A DNA stretch of 35,376 nucleotides from Streptomyces smaragdinus (GTDB lineage Bacteria > Actinomycetota > Actinomycetes > Streptomycetales > Streptomycetaceae): positions 1 to 35,376 of the forward strand of contig NZ_WEGJ01000052.1 of assembly GCF_009604385.1 (NCBI RefSeq), read 5' to 3'. The notes beneath the pieces are model-generated. The model was not told where the DNA came from. It did not search any database and was given only the letters and a program-made list of their open reading frames with translations. The first letter of the stretch is position 1, and every line of letters starts with the position of its first letter. The position numbers and the translations under genes are program-made. Of this stretch, positions 23,073 through 30,657 are shown one piece after another.

Positions 23073-23831
23073 ATGGCTCTCCCCCCTTTTGGTGCGCGTG
23101 CGCTCCGTACGGCCGTCGGCAGATCCGGTGTCGTCACGGTGGCCGCCCTGTCCCTGCTCCTCACGGGATGCGGAGGTGACGGCGACGAGGCGGCGACCGC
23201 GCCGCCGTCGGCGTCCGTGTCTCCCTCCGCGTCCACGAAGCCGAAGGCGTCCGCCTCGCCGGAGGACGAACTGGCGAAGCTCGCGGTCGCCGGCGACGTG
23301 AGCGAGGCGTCGGTGAGTCCGATGTTCGTGGGGCAGGTGAACGGGGCGAAGGGCGTCAAGGCCGGACGCGCCGCCTGTCAGCCGCTCGCGGGCATGCTGG
23401 GCTACGAACTGCCCGGCACCCCGGTGGCGACGAGCCACCACGGGATCGAACCGAAGTCCGTCGACGGCGTCAACGGGGCCCTGTGGCTGGCCTCCTACGC
23501 CGACCGGGCCGGGGCGGTCGCCGCGCTGGCGGAGGTACGTACCGCGGTGTCCGCCTGCCGGAAGGGCTTCACGTCCCGGCTGGGGGTCGTCGAGGAACAC
23601 TTCGGCTCGGTGCAGCCGTTCGCGTCTCCCCGGCTGGCCGACGAGACGGTGGCGTACCACCTGGACTGGATGCGCTCCGTCCGCGAGGGACCGGGCGACC
23701 ACCGCACCTGTGTCGCCCTGCGCGCGGACACGGTGGTGGCCGCCGTGTGCGGCGAGCGGAACATCACGATGTCGATGGACCCGGTGCTGGTGGACGTCGC
23801 CCGCGCGCAGGCCGAGCGGCTGGCCGGCTGA
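23073..23831 (+). CDS. putative lipoprotein, function unknown
   Basis: This 252-residue protein has a signal peptide ending in the lipobox L-L-T-G-C (about residues 29-33), then a Ser/Ala/Pro/Lys-rich spacer of about 35 residues. The rest is a single globular region with four scattered Cys (ACQPLAG, SACRKGF, HRTCVAL, AVCGERN) that could form disulfides outside the cell. The GALWLASYADRAGAVAALAEV stretch and the closing DPVLVDVARAQAERLAG helix recall PknH-like or sensor-type extracellular domains. I would not assign one. GGAC lies seven bases before the ATG. The promoter at 22971 and a small hairpin over the stop mark it as a single transcript. Confidence 0.8.
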   Translation: MALPPFGARALRTAVGRSGVVTVAALSLLLTGCGGDGDEAATAPPSASVSPSASTKPKASASPEDELAKLAVAGDVSEASVSPMFVGQVNGAKGVKAGRAACQPLAGMLGYELPGTPVATSHHGIEPKSVDGVNGALWLASYADRAGAVAALAEVRTAVSACRKGFTSRLGVVEEHFGSVQPFASPRLADETVAYHLDWMRSVREGPGDHRTCVALRADTVVAAVCGERNITMSMDPVLVDVARAQAERLAG

Positions 23832-23844
23832 CCTCGGACCGGCC
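23822..23844 (+). terminator. weak hairpin over the lipoprotein stop codon
   Basis: GGCCGG (23822-23827) and CCGGCC (23839-23844) can pair around an 11-base loop that contains the TGA stop. The stem is only six pairs. Confidence 0.35.
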
Positions 23845-24204
23845 GTGACCCGCCCCCCGCACCTTCGTTGAACCCGGTGTTCGCAGCCGCCGCGTCCTGC
23901 GCGGGGCGGGTGCGGACGGCGGGGCGTGAGGGCGCGCCGGCGGAGCTCATCCCGGCATCGTGCGCCGTGGGACCCGCCCCGTGGTGCGGTCGGCCGGCAG
24001 GGGACAGCGGGCCGACCGCTCGGGCCACGGCCGGTCCCGGGGACGCTCGGGGCCGGTCGGTGGCCCTGCTGCTTTTCTGCGGGGGGTAACCCCCGTACCC
24101 CCAGCCGGGCCTTGGGCCGGTCCGGGGGCCGGCGGATGTCGGGGGCGGGATTGTCGGTGCCGGGCCGTAGCGTGGAGATCCGGACACGACGAACGGAGAC
24201 CGAC
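23832..24204. other. 373-bp gap without a convincing gene
   Basis: Short open frames on both strands here lack ribosome sites and recognisable products. The stretch is G-rich towards its end and holds one copy of a repeat shared with 27055-27092. The promoter of the hydrolase at 24205 must be inside it, but I see no clear -35/-10 pair. Confidence 0.5.
24071..24108. repeat. intergenic repeat, copy 1
   Basis: Over 38 positions this copy matches 27055-27092 at 30. Both have the core CGGGGG, four bases, CCCCCG, followed by ACCCCC and GCCG. The core can fold to a six-pair hairpin preceded by a T-rich stretch. Confidence 0.6.
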
Positions 24205-25119
24205 ATGGCCGGAGTCGAGGGCGGCGTGCGGGTCGGGGAGCAGGAGTTGCTCGCCGTCCGGGGGATCAAGCTGTGCGTGCAGGAGTTCGGGGAGCCGGGG
24301 GATCCGGTGGTGCTCCTCGTCGGGGGTGCCGAGGCGTCCATGGACTGGTGGGAGGACGGGTTCTGTGTCCAACTCGCCGCCCGGGGGCTGCGGGTGGTGC
24401 GGTACGACAGCCGGGACACGGGGCGGTCGACGACGTTCCCTGTGGGGGATCCGGGGTACTCCGGGATGGACCTGGTGGAGGACGCGGCGGCGCTCGTGGA
24501 GGCGCTGGGGGTGGTCGCCGTGCATCTCGTCGGGATCTCCGCGGGCGGCGGGGTGGGGCAGGAGCTGGCGCTGCGGTATCCGGAGCGGGTGCTGACGCTC
24601 ACCCTGGTGGCGACCACGGCCGCCGTCGACCGGGGGCCCGGGCGGCCGGAGCTGCCGCCGGTGAGCGAGCGGCTGGCGGCGTACTTCCGGGATCCGGCGC
24701 CGGAGCCGGACTGGTCGGACCGGGAGTCGGTGATCGGGTATCTGCTCGCCGGACAGCGGGCGTTCGCGGGCGAGCTGCCGGTGGACGAGGAGCGGATCCG
24801 GCGGATCGCGGGGCAGGTCTTCGACCGGAGCCCCGCCCCCGCGGCGGCGGCGAACCACTGGCGGGTCGCCGAGGACCCGGACGCCGGGGCGGCACCTTCC
24901 CGGACGCTCGGGGACATCGCCGTGCCGACGCTGGTGCTGCACGGGACGGCGGATCCGCTGTTCCCGCTCGCGCACGGCGAGGCGCTGGCGGCGGAAATCC
25001 CCGGGGCGAGGCTGGTGGCGCTGCCGGGGATGGGGCATCAGGTACCGCCGCCGGAGCTGTGGGACGTGGTGATCCCGGCGATCGCGGAGCACTGCGGGGG
25101 GATACGCGGGGGCGCCTGA
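24205..25119 (+). CDS. alpha/beta hydrolase
   Basis: This 304-residue soluble protein has the full alpha/beta hydrolase layout: oxyanion region LLVGGAEASMDWWED, then RYDSRDTGRST, and a nucleophile elbow G-I-S-A-G-G-G. An acid residue is in LHGTADPLFP and the His in GMGHQVPP. The cap region (about 140-230) has FDRSPAPAAAANHW, as in aclacinomycin methylesterase (RdmC)-like and other small-molecule esterases. The substrate is unknown. ATG 24205 has GGAG six bases upstream. It converges on the GMC oxidoreductase gene, with a 113-bp gap that holds four copies of TTACG but no strong hairpin. Confidence 0.88.
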   Translation: MAGVEGGVRVGEQELLAVRGIKLCVQEFGEPGDPVVLLVGGAEASMDWWEDGFCVQLAARGLRVVRYDSRDTGRSTTFPVGDPGYSGMDLVEDAAALVEALGVVAVHLVGISAGGGVGQELALRYPERVLTLTLVATTAAVDRGPGRPELPPVSERLAAYFRDPAPEPDWSDRESVIGYLLAGQRAFAGELPVDEERIRRIAGQVFDRSPAPAAAANHWRVAEDPDAGAAPSRTLGDIAVPTLVLHGTADPLFPLAHGEALAAEIPGARLVALPGMGHQVPPPELWDVVIPAIAEHCGGIRGGA

Positions 25120-25232
25120 GGCCGGGCCCGTTACGCCGGCATCGTCTCCGTTACGCACGGACGCCCCACGACGCGCCCGCGCGCCGTCGAGCCCACGCCC
25201 GCGTTACGGCTCCGCCCCCGGCGTCAGCCGGG

Positions 25233-27038
25233 TTACGCCTCCGCCCCCTCCGGCGGAGCCACCCGCTGGCGCGGGACCGTCGGGACCGGCAGCAGCGGGA
25301 GGCGCAAAGCCGCGAACGCCGTGTCCGGGACCGCGGGGCTGCGCGGGGTGACGGCGGGGACGCGTGCGTACGCCTCGCCCTGGGCCGGCCGTGTGTCCCG
25401 CTCGCCCTTGTTGGGCCACAGGGACATCGCCCGCTCCGCCTGCGCGGTGATCGTCAGCGAGGGATTCACGCCGAGGTTCGCCGACACCGCGGCGCCGTCG
25501 ACGACGGAGATCCCGGGATGCCCGTACAGCCGGTGGTACGGGTCGATCACGCCCTCCTCCGGCGACGCCCCGATCGGGCAGCCGCCGAGGAAGTGCGCGG
25601 TGAGCGGACTGCTGGTGATCTCGCCGATGTTGGTGCCCGCGACGCCGCCGATCTCCTCCGCCAGCCGGGCCGCCGCCTCGGCGCCCTCCGGGATGTGCAC
25701 CGGGTTCGGTTCGCCGTGGCCCTGCTCGGCGGTGAGCAGGCCCTTGCCGGGGCCGCGCTTCTTGCGGTGGGTGTTGAGGGAATTGTCGGCCGTCTGCATG
25801 ACCAGGGCGATGATCGTGCGCTCCGACCACTTGTTGGCGCCGATGATCCGCAGCACCGCGAGGGGGTGACGCAGATAGCCGCGGAAGATCCCGGACAGCA
25901 CCCGGCCCAGCATGGTGCGCCGGTTGTGGTAGCCGGGGATGCACATCAGCGCCATCGCGTTGGAGCCCTTGCCGTAGCGGACGGGCTCGATGTGCGTGGT
26001 GGCGTTGGGGTGGATGGACGAGGTGATCGCGACACCCCGGGTGAAGTCCAGCTCCTCGTCCCCGCGCCGCTTGCGCCACGCCCGGGGGAAGGTGAACGCG
26101 CCGGTCAGCGCCTCGGAGTTGGTGCGCGTGAGCTCCCCGAGCCGCTTGGATATCCGGGGCAGCGCCCCCGTGTCACGCATGGTGTGCAGCAGCGTCTGCG
26201 TTCCGTACGTACCGGCCGCGACGATCACCCGCTCCGCCCGCAGCACCGTCTTCGGCCCGCGCCTGCGCTTGTCGGTGGGCACGGTCGTGACCGCGTACCC
26301 GCCGTCGGCGTGGTCCGTCAGCCCGACGACGGTCGTCATCGGCCGGATCTCCGCGCCCGCCTGCTCGGCCAGATACAGATAGTTCTGCGTCAGGGTGTTC
26401 TTCGCCCCGTGCCGGCACCCGGTCATGCACTCCCCGCACTCGGTGCACGCCCGCCGCGCCGGCCCGACCCCGCCGAAGAACGGGTCCGGGACCTCCCCGC
26501 CCGGCTCCGCCTTCACCCCGCGGGCGTCCTCGCCGTCCCCGTAGAAGACCCCGACCGGCGCCATGTGGAAGGTGTCCCCGCAGCCCATCTTCTCGGCGGC
26601 GGCCTTCAGATGGACGTCGGACGGCGTCATCGTCGGCGACAGGCGTACGCCCAGCATCCGCTGCGCCTGCTCGTAGTACGGCTTCAGCTCGGCCTGCCAG
26701 TCGGTGATGTGGCCCCACTGGCGGTCCTCGAAGAAGGGCTTCGGGGGTACGTACAGGGTGTTGGCGTAGTTGAGCGAGCCGCCGCCGACCCCGGCGCCGG
26801 CCAGGATCATGACGTTCGACATCAGGTGGATGCGCTGGATGCCGTACAGCCCGAGCTTCGGCGCCCACAGATAGCGGCGCAGGTCCCAGGAGTTCTTCGG
26901 CAGCGTCTGCGGCGTGTAGCGGCGGCCGGCCTCCAGGACGAGGACCCGATAGCCCTTCTCCGTCAGCCGCAGCGCCGAGACGGAGCCGCCGAAGCCGGAT
27001 CCGATGACGATGACGTCGTAGTCGTGGGCGCTGCTCAC
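25233..27038 (-). CDS. GMC family FAD oxidoreductase (cholesterol-oxidase-like)
   Basis: This 601-residue flavoenzyme has the N-terminal FAD fold (VIGSGFGGS, Gly13, 15 and 18) and the segment GAGVGGGSLNYANTL that packs on the flavin. A cysteine cluster C198-x2-C201-x2-C204-x3-C208 has the ferredoxin-like spacing seen in this subfamily. At the C-terminus are HFLGGCPIG and VVDGAAVSANLGVNPSLTI, the conserved GMC catalytic/flavin end. It resembles mycobacterial ChoD-type enzymes more than secreted Streptomyces cholesterol oxidases; there is no signal peptide. A sterol or alcohol substrate is likely but not proven. GTG 27038 is chosen because AAGGGG lies six bases upstream. It follows the aldehyde dehydrogenase gene by 81 bp on the same strand, so the two may oxidise alcohol to acid in sequence. 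Confidence 0.87.
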   Translation of the reverse strand: MSSAHDYDVIVIGSGFGGSVSALRLTEKGYRVLVLEAGRRYTPQTLPKNSWDLRRYLWAPKLGLYGIQRIHLMSNVMILAGAGVGGGSLNYANTLYVPPKPFFEDRQWGHITDWQAELKPYYEQAQRMLGVRLSPTMTPSDVHLKAAAEKMGCGDTFHMAPVGVFYGDGEDARGVKAEPGGEVPDPFFGGVGPARRACTECGECMTGCRHGAKNTLTQNYLYLAEQAGAEIRPMTTVVGLTDHADGGYAVTTVPTDKRRRGPKTVLRAERVIVAAGTYGTQTLLHTMRDTGALPRISKRLGELTRTNSEALTGAFTFPRAWRKRRGDEELDFTRGVAITSSIHPNATTHIEPVRYGKGSNAMALMCIPGYHNRRTMLGRVLSGIFRGYLRHPLAVLRIIGANKWSERTIIALVMQTADNSLNTHRKKRGPGKGLLTAEQGHGEPNPVHIPEGAEAAARLAEEIGGVAGTNIGEITSSPLTAHFLGGCPIGASPEEGVIDPYHRLYGHPGISVVDGAAVSANLGVNPSLTITAQAERAMSLWPNKGERDTRPAQGEAYARVPAVTPRSPAVPDTAFAALRLPLLPVPTVPRQRVAPPEGAEA

Positions 27039-27054
27039 TGCTGTCCCCTTCACT

Positions 27055-27092
27055 GCGTTTTTTCGGGGGACAACCCCCGAACCCCCGGCCGA
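27055..27092. repeat. intergenic repeat, copy 2
   Basis: This is the partner of 24071-24108. On the plus strand TTTTTT precedes CGGGGG-ACAA-CCCCCG; further on, CCGAAAAA (27089-27096) can pair with the T-run in an alternative fold. It sits between the dehydrogenase and GMC genes, so it may tune transcription through the pair. Confidence 0.6.
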
Positions 27093-27119
27093 AAAAGCGG
27101 TACTCACCCCGGACCGGGG

Positions 27120-28718
27120 TCAGCGCAGCCGCAGCGCCTTCATCATCCGCAGGCTGCGGGTCATGAACGCCGCGTGCTTCTCGTCGGACATCCCCATCGA
27201 CGGCGCCATCGGCACCAGCCGCTGGTGGGCGACCGTCTGCGCCTCGGTGTACTTGAGGATCCCCTCGCTGCCGTGCCGCCGCCCCAGCCCCGAGTCGCCC
27301 ATGCCGCCCATCGGCGACTGCACGCTGCCGTACGCGGAGGCGAAGCCCTCGTTGATGTTGACGGTGCCGGTCCGCAGCCGGGCGGCGAGCGCCCGTCCGC
27401 GCCGGGCGTTCTTCGTCCAGACGCTGGCGTTCAGGCCGTACGGGGTCGCGTTGGCGCGGCGGATCGCCTCGTCCTCGTCGCCGAAGCGGTAGACCGAGAC
27501 GACCGGGCCGAAGGTCTCCTCCTCGCACACGGCCATCGGCTTCCCGACGCCGTCGAGGATGGTCGGCTCGTAGAAGTACGGGCCGATGTCCGGGCGCGCC
27601 CGCCCGCCGGCCAGCACCTTGGCGCCCTTGTCGACGGCGTCCTCGACGTGCCGGGTGACGGCCTTCAGCTGACGCTCGCCGGCCAGGGAGCCCATGTCGG
27701 CCCCGTACGAGAGGGCCGCGCCGAGCTTCATGGCCTTCGTACGGGCCGCGAACCGCTCGAGGAACGCGTCCGCGACGCTCTCGTGTACGAACAGCCGCTC
27801 GACGGAGATGCACAGCTGTCCCGCGGAGGCGAACGCGGCGCGTGTCGCGCCCTCCGCGGCCTTGTCGAGGTCGGCGTCCGCGCACACGATCATGGCGTTC
27901 TTGCCGCCGAGCTCCAGCGAGACGCCGATCAGCCGGGCGGCGGCGCCCTGGGCGACCTCGCGGCCGGTGCGGGTGGAGCCGGTGAAGGAGACGTAGTCGG
28001 CGTGCTGGACGAGGGCCGGTCCGACGACCGGGCCCTCCCCGATGACTATCTGCCAGACGTCCTCCGGCAGCCCCGCCTCGATCATCAGGTCCCGTGCCCA
28101 CAGGGCGGTCAGGGCGGTCTCGGTGTCGGGCTTCATCACGACGCCGTTGCCGGCCGCGAACGCGGGGAGGGCGTCGCCGACGGAGAGCTCGAGGGGGTAG
28201 TTCCAGGGGGCGATCTGGCCGACGACGCCGCGGGGGTGACGCAGCTCGCGCACCCGGGTCAGGACCGGGACGGCGCCCGTGTGGCGCTTGGGCTTCAGAT
28301 ACGCGGGGGCCCGGCGGCCGTAGTGGCGGGCGGCCATGGTGACCGCCTGCACCTCCTCGTGCGCGTGCAGGCGGGCCTTGCCGGTCTCGAGCTGGATGAG
28401 GTCGATGACCTCGTCCTGCCGGGTCAGCAGCAGATCGTGGAACTTCAGCAGCACGGCGGCCCGGCGGCGCACCGGCCGCGCGGCCCACTCCCGCTGTGCC
28501 TCGCGGGCCCGGTCGAACGCCGCCGCCACGTCCTCGGGGCGTGACTCGGGCAGCGTGGCCAGCACCTCGCCGGTGGCGGGCGCGTGGCTGCGGGTCTCCC
28601 CGGACCCGGGTACGGCACGGGTCAGCCGGGCCAGCAGTTCGGGCGTGACGACGTCGGCGGCGCTCCGGCTGCGGCCGGGGGCGGCGGCGGGGTTCCCGTC
28701 GGGGGCGTTGTCGGTCAT
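27120..28718 (-). CDS. succinate-semialdehyde dehydrogenase-type aldehyde dehydrogenase
   Basis: The 532-residue protein has all parts of the ALDH family: cofactor region PWNYPLELSVGDALPAFAAG, then FTGSTRTGREV. The general base is E269 in LELGGKN, the nucleophile is C303 in GQLCISVERL, and EETFGPVVSVY follows. The C-terminal YTEAQTVAHQRL segment is typical of the GabD2-like succinate-semialdehyde dehydrogenases of actinobacteria. It oxidises an aldehyde to the acid with NAD(P)+. The substrate is not certain; the neighbouring GMC oxidoreductase could supply another aldehyde. ATG 28718 has no ribosome site but a -10 element six bases upstream, which fits a leaderless mRNA. Confidence 0.88.
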   Translation of the reverse strand: MTDNAPDGNPAAAPGRSRSAADVVTPELLARLTRAVPGSGETRSHAPATGEVLATLPESRPEDVAAAFDRAREAQREWAARPVRRRAAVLLKFHDLLLTRQDEVIDLIQLETGKARLHAHEEVQAVTMAARHYGRRAPAYLKPKRHTGAVPVLTRVRELRHPRGVVGQIAPWNYPLELSVGDALPAFAAGNGVVMKPDTETALTALWARDLMIEAGLPEDVWQIVIGEGPVVGPALVQHADYVSFTGSTRTGREVAQGAAARLIGVSLELGGKNAMIVCADADLDKAAEGATRAAFASAGQLCISVERLFVHESVADAFLERFAARTKAMKLGAALSYGADMGSLAGERQLKAVTRHVEDAVDKGAKVLAGGRARPDIGPYFYEPTILDGVGKPMAVCEEETFGPVVSVYRFGDEDEAIRRANATPYGLNASVWTKNARRGRALAARLRTGTVNINEGFASAYGSVQSPMGGMGDSGLGRRHGSEGILKYTEAQTVAHQRLVPMAPSMGMSDEKHAAFMTRSLRMMKALRLR

Positions 28719-28724
28719 AGGGCG

Positions 28725-28753
28725 AGGGTAGGGCTCCGGGGGCCGCTTGTGTA
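28725..28753 (-). promoter_or_regulatory. leaderless promoter of the dehydrogenase gene
   Basis: On the minus strand TACACA (28753-28748) and TACCCT (28730-28725) are 17 bp apart. The -10 ends six bases before the ATG at 28718, so transcription should begin at or next to the start codon. Confidence 0.5.
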
Positions 28754-28805
28754 CCCGTCGGTAACAGAATCCTGCCAGCGATCGCTGGCGCGTACGGGGG
28801 CTCGC

Positions 28806-29879
28806 TCACGCGAGGAAGCGCTCGACGTCCTGGATCTCGCCGGCGAGGCCGTGCGGTTCAACGGCCCCGGGGAGCATGTCGACGCGGACGCCGGCCTGCC
28901 TGGTACGGCTCCAGGTGCCGGCGAAGAGGCCGTCGACGATGACCGCGGCGCGGATCTGGCCGCCGCCGGGAGCGAGGGTACGGGGCGCCTCCGCGGCGTC
29001 GGGGAGGGCGGGGGTGCGGTCGCGGTGGCCGAGCCAGTAGCCGTCGTAGGCGGGGAGGAGGCGGGGGTCGGGGTCGGCGCCTGCGGAGGGTGCCGCGCCG
29101 GGAGCAGTGGGCGCGGTGCCGGGGTCGGCGGGAGCGGTGCTGTGGGGCGCCGGTGGCGTGTCGGCCGCCCGTACGGGCCTCAGCCCCGCCCACGCCTTCC
29201 GCGCCATACCCAGCGGCAGCCCCGCCCACCCCGCGAAATCCTCCGCCGCGGCCGGCCCGTAGGCCCGCCGGTACCGCACGGCGAGCTCGACGACGGCAGC
29301 CTCCCCGACGGGCCCCTCCCCGCGCGGCAGCCACTCCTCGGCGGGAACGTACGCCGGCTCCCCACCGACGCGCGGCCCCTCACAGATCACCCCGGTCAGG
29401 GCGGCCCGCCGAATGAGATGCACCGGCGCCTGCCCACCCCCGTCCACCCCCAGCGGCACCAACCGCTCCGTGATCCCGGCCCGCGTACAGGGCCCGTCGG
29501 CCACGGCCCCGGCGATGACCTTCAACGCCCGCCGCGTAACAGCCTCATCCAGCCCCAACGCCCGATACCGCGCGGCACTCCCGGCGACCACCCGCTCCCC
29601 GTACAACCCGAGCAACCACCGCACATCCCCGGCGGCCACAAAATGCAGCGTCCCCCGCATGAACCACCCCCGCACCACACTCCGCTCCCCCTCCACCGCC
29701 CGCCGCACGTCCCCCCGACTCACCCCCTGAGCCCGCACCCGCAGCCCCAGCTCCCCGGCCAGAACATCCTGCGCCTGCACGGCGAACACCTGCCGCACAA
29801 CCCCGTCAACAGACCCGGCCCGCACCCCACCCCCAACCAACTGCGCCCGCGCCCACTCCAACCGCACGTCCCGCACCAT
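28806..29879 (-). CDS. winged-helix protein of the AlkZ/HTH_42 family
   Basis: This 357-residue protein belongs to the tandem winged-helix family that includes the DNA glycosylase AlkZ. The N-terminal Q35-A-Q37 (FAVQAQD) matches the catalytic QxQ motif of AlkZ-type enzymes. WFMRGTLHFVAAGDVRWLL and the C-terminal GRxxR-like and VDGLFAGTW strands follow the family pattern. AlkZ unhooks bulky alkyl adducts and cross-links from DNA, often for self-resistance; AlkX relatives act as general repair enzymes. Which type this is cannot be decided. A Pro/Ala-rich insertion (about 245-280, codons at 29040-29145) interrupts the middle. ATG 29879 has GGAAGG six bases upstream. It is divergent from the Rpn-like remnant. 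Confidence 0.8.
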   Translation of the reverse strand: MVRDVRLEWARAQLVGGGVRAGSVDGVVRQVFAVQAQDVLAGELGLRVRAQGVSRGDVRRAVEGERSVVRGWFMRGTLHFVAAGDVRWLLGLYGERVVAGSAARYRALGLDEAVTRRALKVIAGAVADGPCTRAGITERLVPLGVDGGGQAPVHLIRRAALTGVICEGPRVGGEPAYVPAEEWLPRGEGPVGEAAVVELAVRYRRAYGPAAAEDFAGWAGLPLGMARKAWAGLRPVRAADTPPAPHSTAPADPGTAPTAPGAAPSAGADPDPRLLPAYDGYWLGHRDRTPALPDAAEAPRTLAPGGGQIRAAVIVDGLFAGTWSRTRQAGVRVDMLPGAVEPHGLAGEIQDVERFLA

Positions 29880-29983
29880 CGGCCACCTTCCGCCTGGTCC
29901 CCCCGCTACCCCGAGGCAATCCAATCGGATGAACCTCCCATACGCCGCGAGTACAACCCCCGACCCGCCCATACGTTTCACCC

Positions 29984-30049
29984 ATGGTGAGCACGACCCG
30001 TGAAGCCACGCACCAGATCTTCCGCAACCACCCGGGAGGGGACTCGTGA
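29984..30049 (+). pseudogene. N-terminal remnant of an Rpn-family gene
   Basis: ATG 29984 opens 21 codons (VSTTREATHQIFRNHPGG) that end in TGA overlapping the next start codon. The peptide resembles the typical N-terminus of Streptomyces Rpn-family transposase-like nucleases, which open with a short Ser-rich stretch, HEAxHRIF and a PG motif. The nuclease domain that should follow is absent and the frame shifts into the C-terminal domain at 30046. Confidence 0.5.
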
Positions 30050-30567
30050 CATTCCACAACTTCTTTCCCGGCCGCGGCACCCTCATGGAGTGCGCCTTCC
30101 TCGCCGGCAAGGAACGGGGCCGGGTGAACAGCTGGGCGGAGGACCGCGTGAATGCCATCGTCCGCATCCTCGACAAAACCATGCCCGTTTCCGGGGAGGC
30201 CCGGCAGCGAATCATGGCCTGCACCGACCCCGACACCCTGACCCGCTGGCTCGACCGCACCATCCACGTCCGCAGCATCAACGAGCTCTTCGCCGACGGC
30301 TCACCCGCCGACAACCTCCGAGGCACCCTCCTCGAGCGCGCCTACCTCGCCGGCAAGGCGGAAGGTGAGGCGGAAAGCCGAGCAGATGCCTACGCCAGGG
30401 GCCTGGCGACGGGCATCGTCCGGGTCCTCACCGCACGCGGCCTGCCCCTGTGCGAGGAGGCCCGCCGGCGAATCATGGCCTGCACCGACCCCGACACCCT
30501 GACCCGCTGGCTCGACGCCACCGTCCACGTCGCATACGCCGAAGCGGTCTTCGCCGAATATCCATGA
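30046..30567 (+). CDS. Rpn-like C-terminal domain, duplicated; nuclease domain missing
   Basis: The 173-residue protein consists of two similar halves: residues 10-84 and 92-171. Each has RGTLxExAxLAGK, a charged helix, and RIMACTDPDTLTRWLD. From memory, FFPGRGTLxE followed by a Lys/Glu/Gly helix and a CTDxDxLxxWLxRA end is the C-terminal part of Streptomyces Rpn-family (PD-(D/E)XK transposase-like) proteins of about 290 residues. The catalytic domain is gone. The charged helices AGKAEGEAESRADAYA may still self-associate. GTG 30046 has a strong GGGAGGGG four bases upstream, so it could be translated. It is likely a deletion derivative rather than a working nuclease. Confidence 0.65.
   Translation: MTFHNFFPGRGTLMECAFLAGKERGRVNSWAEDRVNAIVRILDKTMPVSGEARQRIMACTDPDTLTRWLDRTIHVRSINELFADGSPADNLRGTLLERAYLAGKAEGEAESRADAYARGLATGIVRVLTARGLPLCEEARRRIMACTDPDTLTRWLDATVHVAYAEAVFAEYP
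30208..30255 (+). repeat. 48-bp direct repeat, copy 1
   Basis: Positions 30208-30255 are identical over all 48 bases to 30469-30516, in the same reading frame (261 bp, 87 codons apart). They encode RIMACTDPDTLTRWLD twice. The flanking codons have diverged far more. Confidence 0.9.
30469..30516 (+). repeat. 48-bp direct repeat, copy 2
   Basis: This is the partner of 30208-30255. Recombination between the copies would delete 261 bp and keep the reading frame. Confidence 0.9.
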
Positions 30568-30657
30568 CCGCCGGAGCCCCGCAATGGCCGGAACCATCCC
30601 ATTCCGCCGCTCCCCTCCGCGAGAATGACCCCCGAAGATCGCGGCGGGGGAGGGTGC

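Noticed and set aside
23868..24089. Small plus-strand open frame in the gap before the hydrolase
   Set aside because: No ribosome site, odd composition, overlaps the dispersed repeat.
24273..28544. A very long plus-strand open frame (over 1400 codons) opposite the GMC and dehydrogenase genes
   Set aside because: It runs antisense to two clear enzyme genes and through a real hydrolase gene; its Arg/Gly/Ala-rich product is the shadow expected from GC-rich codon bias.
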